This document shows positions 58,954 through 64,000 of a stretch of DNA of 64,000 nt, in pieces. Position 1 is the stretch's first letter; each line of letters starts with the position of its first letter. A program made the position numbers and the translations under genes. Source of the stretch: Ideonella dechloratans (GTDB lineage: Bacteria; Pseudomonadota; Gammaproteobacteria; Burkholderiales; Burkholderiaceae_C); contig NZ_CP088081.1 in NCBI RefSeq assembly GCF_021049305.1, positions 2,170,001 through 2,234,000 on the forward strand, in the 5' to 3' direction. Under the pieces are notes generated by a model, which was not told the DNA's origin, did not search any database, and saw nothing but the letters and a program-made list of their open reading frames with translations.

Positions 58954-61077
58954 TCAGACCTTGGCCGGGAACGGCACCACATTGCCATCGTGGACCGGTC
59001 CCCCGCCGAAGGCCTGCTCGCGCAGTTGGGCCAGTTGGTCCCGCACGCGGGCGGCCTTCTCGAATTCCAGGTTGCGGGCATGTTCGAGCATCTGCTTCTC
59101 CAGGGCCTTGATGCGCTTGGACAGGTCCTTCTCGGACAGCGCCTCGACCTCGGCAGCCTGCTGGGCCAGACGCAGATCGTCCTGGCCCGATTTGTCGACC
59201 ACCACACCGTCGATCATCTCGCGCACCTGCTTGCGGATGCCGCGCGGCACGATGCCATGGGCCTCGTTGTAGGCCACCTGCTTGGCGCGCCGCCGCTCGG
59301 TCTCGCCCATGGCCCTCTTCATCGACTCGGTGATGCGGTCGGCGTAGAGGATGGCTCGCCCGTTCACATTGCGCGCGGCGCGTCCGATGGTCTGGATCAG
59401 GCTGCGCTCGGCGCGCAGGAAGCCTTCCTTGTCGGCATCCAGGATGGCCACCAGGCTGACCTCGGGGATGTCCAGGCCCTCGCGCAGCAGGTTGATGCCC
59501 ACCAGCACGTCGAAGGTGCCCAGACGCAGATCGCGGATGATCTCCACCCGCTCCACCGTGTCCACGTCGGAGTGCAGGTAGCGCACCTTGACGCCGTTCT
59601 CGGTCAGGTAGTCGGTCAACTGCTCGGCCATGCGCTTGGTCAGCGTGGTGATCAGCACCCGCTCGCCCTTGTCCACCGTGATCCGGATCTCCTGCAGCAC
59701 ATCGTCCACCTGGTGGGTGGCCGGCCGCACCTCGACCAGCGGATCCACCAGGCCGGTGGGCCGCACCACCTGCTCGACCACCTGGCCGGCGTGGGTCTTC
59801 TCGTAGTCGGCCGGCGTGGCCGAGACGAAGACGCACTGCCGCATGCGGCGCTCGAACTCGTCGAACTTCAGCGGCCGGTTGTCCAGCGCACTCGGCAGAC
59901 GGAAGCCATATTCCACCAGCGTGGTCTTGCGGGCCCGGTCGCCGTTGTACATGCCGCCGAACTGGCCGATCAGCACGTGGCTTTCGTCCAGGAACATCAG
60001 AGCGTCGGCGGGCATGTAGTCCACCATGGTCGGTGGCGGCTCACCCGGCTTGGCGCCCGAGAGGTGCCGCGAGTAGTTCTCGATGCCCTTGCAGTGGCCC
60101 ACCTCCTGCAGCATCTCCAGGTCGAAGCGGGTGCGCTGCTCCAGGCGCTGGGCCTCGACCAGCTTGCCCTCCTTGACGAAGAAGTCCAGGCGCTCGCGCA
60201 GCTCGGCCTTGATGCCCTCGATGGCGGCCAGCACCGTCTCGCGCGGCGTCACGTAGTGGCTGGCCGGGTAGATCACGAAGCGCGGGATCTTCTGCCGCAC
60301 CTGGCCGGTCAGCGGGTCCAGCAGCGCCAGCCCGTCGATCTCGTCGTCGAACAGCTCGATGCGCACCGCCAGCTCGGAGTGTTCGGCCGGGAAGACGTCG
60401 ATGGTATCGCCCCGCACGCGGAAGGTGCCGCGGCCGAAGTCCATGTCGTTGCGGGTGTACTGCATGCGGATCAGGTGAGCGATCAGGTCGCGCTGGCCCA
60501 CCTTGTCGCCCACCCGCACGATCAGCCGCATCTGCGTGTAGTCCTCGGGCTTGCCGATGCCGTAGATGGCGCTGACCGAGGCCACCACGATGGTGTCGCG
60601 CCGCTCCAGCACGCTCTTGGTGGCCGACAGCCGCATCTGCTCGATGTGCTCGTTGATCGCGCTGTCCTTCTCGATGAACAGGTCGCGCTGCGGCACATAG
60701 GCCTCGGGCTGGTAGTAGTCGTAGTAGCTGACGAAATACTCCACCGCGTTCTTCGGAAAGAACTCGCGGAACTCGCTGTAGAGCTGCGCCGCCAGCGTCT
60801 TGTTGGGCGCGAAGACGATGGCCGGCCGCCCCAGGCGGGCGATCACGTTGGCCATGGTGAAGGTCTTGCCCGAGCCCGTCACACCCAGCAGCGTCTGGTA
60901 GGCCAGGCCGTCCTCCACGCCTTCGACCAACTGCGCGATGGCCGTGGGCTGATCCCCCGCCGGCGGATAGGGCTGGAAGAGCTGGAAGGGCGAGCCCGGA
61001 AAGCTGACGAACTGCCCCTCGGGCCCGTCCGCGGCGGACTCGGCCTGGGCAGCAGTGACGGCGCTGGCATCGGACAT
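58954..61077 (-). CDS. uvrB: UvrABC excinuclease subunit B
   Basis: Damage-verifying helicase-like subunit of nucleotide excision repair, 707 residues. Walker A is in [19 protein letters not shown], the DNA-clamping beta-hairpin in [17 protein letters not shown], and the DEAD-like box in [15 protein letters not shown]. Helicase motifs [16 protein letters not shown] and [16 protein letters not shown] follow, and the UVR domain is at the C-terminus ([20 protein letters not shown]). The ATG at 61077 with GGGAAGACCCC upstream is chosen over an in-frame extension. It is divergent from the aminotransferase gene with 140 bases between. Confidence 0.98.
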   Translation of the reverse strand: MSDASAVTAAQAESAADGPEGQFVSFPGSPFQLFQPYPPAGDQPTAIAQLVEGVEDGLAYQTLLGVTGSGKTFTMANVIARLGRPAIVFAPNKTLAAQLYSEFREFFPKNAVEYFVSYYDYYQPEAYVPQRDLFIEKDSAINEHIEQMRLSATKSVLERRDTIVVASVSAIYGIGKPEDYTQMRLIVRVGDKVGQRDLIAHLIRMQYTRNDMDFGRGTFRVRGDTIDVFPAEHSELAVRIELFDDEIDGLALLDPLTGQVRQKIPRFVIYPASHYVTPRETVLAAIEGIKAELRERLDFFVKEGKLVEAQRLEQRTRFDLEMLQEVGHCKGIENYSRHLSGAKPGEPPPTMVDYMPADALMFLDESHVLIGQFGGMYNGDRARKTTLVEYGFRLPSALDNRPLKFDEFERRMRQCVFVSATPADYEKTHAGQVVEQVVRPTGLVDPLVEVRPATHQVDDVLQEIRITVDKGERVLITTLTKRMAEQLTDYLTENGVKVRYLHSDVDTVERVEIIRDLRLGTFDVLVGINLLREGLDIPEVSLVAILDADKEGFLRAERSLIQTIGRAARNVNGRAILYADRITESMKRAMGETERRRAKQVAYNEAHGIVPRGIRKQVREMIDGVVVDKSGQDDLRLAQQAAEVEALSEKDLSKRIKALEKQMLEHARNLEFEKAARVRDQLAQLREQAFGGGPVHDGNVVPFPAKV

Positions 61078-61217
61078 GGGGTCTTCCCTTGGTGAACGCG
61101 TAAAATCCCGGCACCGGTCGACAGCCGTCGCCCGGGCAATCCGACAGCGTAGCGCATTCGCCGAATCAGCGCCGACTGTCCGCATTCACCGCACCACCTC
61201 CTGAACAGGACTCCTCC

Positions 61218-62414
61218 ATGTCGCTCTTCGCTGCCGTCGAAATGGCCCCGCGCGACCCCATCCTGGGTCTGAACGAACAGTTCAACGCGGACACCAACCC
61301 CGCCAAGGTCAACCTGGGCGTGGGCGTCTATTACGACGAGAACGGCAAACTGCCCCTGCTGGCCTGTGTGAAGGCCGCCGAGACCCAGCTGGTCGAGGCC
61401 GCCCGCGCCCGTGGCTATGTGCCCATCGACGGCATTGCCGCCTACGACAAGGCCGTGCAGAACCTGGTCTTCGGTGAAGGCAGCGAGGTGCTGACCGCCG
61501 GCCGCGTGGCCACCGTGCAGGCCCTGGGCGGCACCGGCGGCCTGAAGGTCGGCGCCGACTTCCTGAAGAAGCTCAACCCCACCGCCAAGGTGCTGGTGAG
61601 CAACCCCAGCTGGGAAAACCACCGCGCGCTGTTCATCAACGCCGGCTTCGAAGTCGACAGCTACCCCTACTACGACGCCGCCAAGAAGGGCGTGGACTTC
61701 GACGGCATGCTGGCCTGCCTGAACGCCGCGCCTGCCGGCACGGTGGTGGTGCTGCACGCCTGCTGCCACAACCCCACCGGCTACGACATCTCCCCCGCCC
61801 AGTGGGAACAGGTCATCGCCGCGGTGAAGGCCCGCAACCTGGTGGCCTTCCTGGACATGGCCTACCAGGGCTTCGGTGACGGCATCGCCGAAGACGGCGC
61901 GGTGGTCGGCCAGTTCGTCAAGGCCGGCCTGAGCTTCTTCGTCGCCACCTCCTTCTCCAAGAGCTTCTCGCTCTACGGCGAACGCGTGGGCGCGCTGAAC
62001 GTGGTCTGCGACACCAAGGAGGAGACCGCCAAGGTCCTGTCGCAGCTGAAGATCGTCATCCGCACCAACTACTCCAACCCGCCGACCCACGGCGCCCAGG
62101 TGGTGGCCACGGTGCTGAGCACCCCCGCCCTGCGGGCCCAGTGGGAAGAAGAGCTGGCTGGCATGCGCAACCGCATCAAGGCCATGCGCGCCAAGCTGGT
62201 CGAGCGCCTGCAGGCCCAGGGCGTCAAGGGCGACCTGAGCTTCATCACCACCCAGCGCGGCATGTTCAGCTATTCCGGCCTGAGCAAGCCCCAGATGGAG
62301 CGCCTGCGCAGCGAGTTCGGTGTTTACGGCGTCGACTCCGGCCGCATCTGCGTGGCCGCGCTGAACGACAAGAACATCGACTACGTCGCTTCGTCCATCG
62401 CCAAGGTGATGTGA
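61218..62414 (+). CDS. tyrB: Aromatic-amino-acid/aspartate aminotransferase
   Basis: Class I PLP aminotransferase of 398 residues. The start MSLFAAVEMAPRDPILGLNE and NLGVGVYYDENGKLPLL are typical of the AspC/TyrB group. LHACCHNPTGYDIS, LDMAYQGFGDG and the PLP-lysine segment ATSFSKSFSLYGERVG (Lys about residue 250) are all present, and the C-terminal Arg in GVDSGRICVAAL binds the substrate carboxylate. TyrB and AspC cannot be told apart with certainty; in this order the name tyrB is used by analogy. A strong AGGACTCCTCC ribosome site precedes the ATG. Confidence 0.92.
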   Translation: MSLFAAVEMAPRDPILGLNEQFNADTNPAKVNLGVGVYYDENGKLPLLACVKAAETQLVEAARARGYVPIDGIAAYDKAVQNLVFGEGSEVLTAGRVATVQALGGTGGLKVGADFLKKLNPTAKVLVSNPSWENHRALFINAGFEVDSYPYYDAAKKGVDFDGMLACLNAAPAGTVVVLHACCHNPTGYDISPAQWEQVIAAVKARNLVAFLDMAYQGFGDGIAEDGAVVGQFVKAGLSFFVATSFSKSFSLYGERVGALNVVCDTKEETAKVLSQLKIVIRTNYSNPPTHGAQVVATVLSTPALRAQWEEELAGMRNRIKAMRAKLVERLQAQGVKGDLSFITTQRGMFSYSGLSKPQMERLRSEFGVYGVDSGRICVAALNDKNIDYVASSIAKVM

Positions 62415-62459
62415 TCGGCCGCTGAGCCGACGGGCGCAGGCCGCGGGAGAATGCCCGCC

Positions 62460-63149
62460 ATGAACCTGCGCCCGCCCCCGCCGGCCGCGCCCAAGGCGCA
62501 TCGGCTGATCTACCGCCCGCCCGTGCAGGGTCGGGACTACTGGATCCTCGACAACGCCCTGCCCGACCCGCTGGCCGTGCGCCAGCGCCTGTTGTCGCGG
62601 CAGGACTGGGTGCTGGGTGCCCCGCACCGGCCGGAATCCTGGCCGGGCATGCGCGCCCAGCCCGCCCTCAGCCCCGAGGAGCTGGCGCCCCTGGAGGCCT
62701 GGGCCCGGCAGCAGACCGGGCAAAAGAAGCTGTTCGCCATCGGCGCGGGCCTGCAAGGCAGCCAGTTCAACCACAACTGCGTGCAACTGGTGGGTGCGGG
62801 CGAATCCGGGCCCCGGCCGCACACCGATTCCCGCAAGCTCTGCAAGTACGCAGCGGTCCTGTACCTCAACCCGGAGGTCCCTGACCATTGCGGCACGGCG
62901 CTCTACCGGGTCCGCCTGCCCGAGGGTTCCCTGGGTGGCAACACCCTGCCCGCCCGCTACACCAACCTGGTCGAGGCGCTGGACAGCCGCTTCGTCCCGC
63001 CCGACCTGTTCGTCGAGGATCTGGCCTTCGACCACCGCTTCAACCGGCTGGTCATGTACAAGGCCGATCTCATCCACAGCGCCACCGCCTACTGGGGCAC
63101 CACCCTCGAATCCAAGCGCATGACGGTGGTCATGTTCTGGATGGCGTGA
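62460..63149 (+). CDS. DUF6445-like protein, possible 2-oxoglutarate/Fe(II)-type fold
   Basis: Protein of 229 residues with no export signal. It resembles the DUF6445 family by eye. The middle has PRPHTDSRKLCKYAAVLYLN, where HxD could be the first two ligands of a double-stranded beta-helix metal site, and later LIHSATAYWG gives a third His followed by an Arg (SKRMTVVMFW). That pattern resembles 2-oxoglutarate/Fe(II) oxygenases, but function is inference. The ATG at 62460 lies 10 bases after GGGAG; the ATG at 62451 is too close to it. It follows tyrB by 45 bases. Confidence 0.7.
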   Translation: MNLRPPPPAAPKAHRLIYRPPVQGRDYWILDNALPDPLAVRQRLLSRQDWVLGAPHRPESWPGMRAQPALSPEELAPLEAWARQQTGQKKLFAIGAGLQGSQFNHNCVQLVGAGESGPRPHTDSRKLCKYAAVLYLNPEVPDHCGTALYRVRLPEGSLGGNTLPARYTNLVEALDSRFVPPDLFVEDLAFDHRFNRLVMYKADLIHSATAYWGTTLESKRMTVVMFWMA

Positions 63150-63274
63150 CACATTTCCCTGGGGTGATTGCGGATGGCGACATCCCCGATGCGCGATTGG
63201 ATGGTGCGGTGCACAATGGCGTCTGATTTCTCTGACTTCTCTTGATCTGGCAGCTTCGGCCAGCCAGACGAAAC

Positions 63275-63289
63275 GCCGGCCCGGCCGGC
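63275..63289. repeat. GC palindrome upstream of phaZ
   Basis: GCCGGCC-C-GGCCGGC is a perfect 7-bp inverted repeat, 18 bases before the phaZ start. In such GC-rich DNA this may be chance or a leader hairpin. Confidence 0.3.
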
Positions 63290-63307
63290 TCTACCGCGGA
63301 GTGCCTC

Positions 63308-64000
63308 ATGCTGTATCAGATCTACGAGACCCAGCGTGCGCTGCTGGCGCCGTTCTCGGAATTCGCCAGCGCCACGGCCAAGCTCTACAGCCACCCGCTG
63401 TCGCCGTTCACCCACGTGCCCCTGTCCCAGCGCTATGCCGCCGGGCTGGACCTGATGCACCGGGTCACCAAGGAGTACGAGCGACCCGAGTTCAACATCC
63501 AGAGCGTCCAGGTGGAAGGCGTGCCCGTGGCCGTGCAGGAACAGGTGGCCATCCACAAGCCCTTCTGCGATCTGCTGCGCTTCAAGCGGTTCACCGACAA
63601 CGCCGCGGCTCTGGACAAGATGAAGAACCAGCCGGTGGTGCTGGTGGTGGCGCCCCTGTCGGGTCACCACGCCACCCTGCTGCGCGACACAGTGCGCAGC
63701 CTGCTGCAGGACCACAAGGTCTACATCACCCGCTGGACCGACGCCCGGCTGGTGCCGCTGGAGGACGGTGAATTCCACCTCAACGATTACGTGGCCTATG
63801 TGCAGGAGTTCATCCGCCACATCGGCCCGGACGTGCACGTCATTTCCGTCTGCCAACCCACCGTGCCCGTGCTGGCCGCCATCTCCCTGCAGGCCACCAC
63901 CGGGGATGTGGTGCCGCGCAGCATGACCATGATGGGCGGCCCCATCGATGCCCGACGCTCGCCCACGGCCGTGAACAACCTGGCCATGAGCAAGAGCTAC
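63308..64000 (+). CDS. phaZ: Intracellular polyhydroxyalkanoate (PHB) depolymerase PhaZ (partial, cut by right edge)
   Basis: Mobilises stored polyhydroxybutyrate inside the cell. The first 231 residues are visible and the C-terminus is outside the window. The start MLYQIYETQRALLAPFSEFA and the block KLYSHPLSPFTHVPLSQRYA are typical of the N-terminal domain of intracellular depolymerases. The nucleophile box is HVISVCQPTVPVLAAIS, with the Cys (about residue 202) that replaces the usual lipase Ser in the Ralstonia PhaZ group. The ATG follows a weak GGAGTGCCTC site. PHB storage is consistent with a Burkholderiales host. Confidence 0.94.
   Translation, partial: MLYQIYETQRALLAPFSEFASATAKLYSHPLSPFTHVPLSQRYAAGLDLMHRVTKEYERPEFNIQSVQVEGVPVAVQEQVAIHKPFCDLLRFKRFTDNAAALDKMKNQPVVLVVAPLSGHHATLLRDTVRSLLQDHKVYITRWTDARLVPLEDGEFHLNDYVAYVQEFIRHIGPDVHVISVCQPTVPVLAAISLQATTGDVVPRSMTMMGGPIDARRSPTAVNNLAMSKSY

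Noticed and set aside
58360..61095. A 911-residue open frame antisense to uvrB and the phosphatase
   Set aside because: Spans two real genes and their gap; composition is that of a shadow.
63301..63771. A 156-residue frame near the right edge
   Set aside because: It is out of frame with phaZ, which starts at 63308 and stays open to the edge with family motifs.

Overview
The window is ordinary chromosomal DNA from a high-GC betaproteobacterium, most likely a Burkholderiales member of the Rubrivivax/Leptothrix/Ideonella/Roseateles neighbourhood. This rests on the very high GC, the order of the nuo locus (tpiA-secG-tRNA-Leu-nuoA to nuoN-DUF2818), the isc locus with an acetyltransferase gene inside it, the many chemoreceptors and diguanylate enzymes, and an intracellular PHB depolymerase at the right edge. 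The genus is inference. I see no insertion sequence, prophage, integrase, CRISPR array or rRNA operon. One tRNA gene is present.

Layout, left part (1-28,150). livM (cut by the left edge) and livH encode permeases of a branched-chain-amino-acid-type ABC transporter, read leftward from a sequence that looks like a sigma-54 promoter. A DctB/DctD-like sensor kinase and sigma-54 response regulator are read rightward from the same intergenic region. A GltI-like periplasmic binding protein converges on that pair. An AGE-family sugar epimerase/isomerase follows, then a chemoreceptor with a C-terminal Cache domain, an RND efflux pump with its adaptor, a second chemoreceptor ending in a zinc-binding CZB domain, aroC, a PAS-GGDEF-EAL protein, a CBS-domain protein and an alpha/beta hydrolase. 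Next comes a threonine-catabolism pair (kbl-tdh) facing an XRE-cupin regulator across a perfect 18-bp palindrome. YihY, a DUF2069 protein and a D-2-hydroxyglutarate/lactate dehydrogenase-type flavoprotein complete this part.

Middle part (28,167-49,536, all leftward). One long gene train in transcription order: rpsO, pnp, quinone oxidoreductase, tpiA, secG, tRNA-Leu(GAG), the 14 genes of respiratory complex I (nuoA-N), a DUF2818 membrane protein, an ADP-ribose-type Nudix hydrolase and a DUF1178 protein. Intrinsic-terminator-like hairpins cut the train after rpsO and after tRNA-Leu. The rpsO leader can fold into an H-type pseudoknot, suggestive of S15 autoregulation.

Right part (49,859-64,000). 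A secreted M43-type metalloprotease, tsaD, a small unknown protein, then the iron-sulfur assembly locus iscRSUA-GNAT-hscB-hscA-fdx. iscR has two tandem IscR-like operators around its promoter. A strong intrinsic terminator splits iscRSUA from GNAT-hscBA-fdx. A low-molecular-weight tyrosine phosphatase and uvrB come next. Rightward genes for an aromatic/aspartate aminotransferase, a DUF6445-like protein and phaZ (cut by the right edge) end the window.

I found no convincing entirely new multi-gene system. The best leads are regulatory: the sigma-54/two-component control of livHM (with an unusual GAFTSA loop in the activator), the kbl-tdh operator, the terminator inside the isc locus, and the rpsO leader. 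The chemoreceptor with a cytoplasmic C-terminal Cache domain is the most unusual protein architecture.
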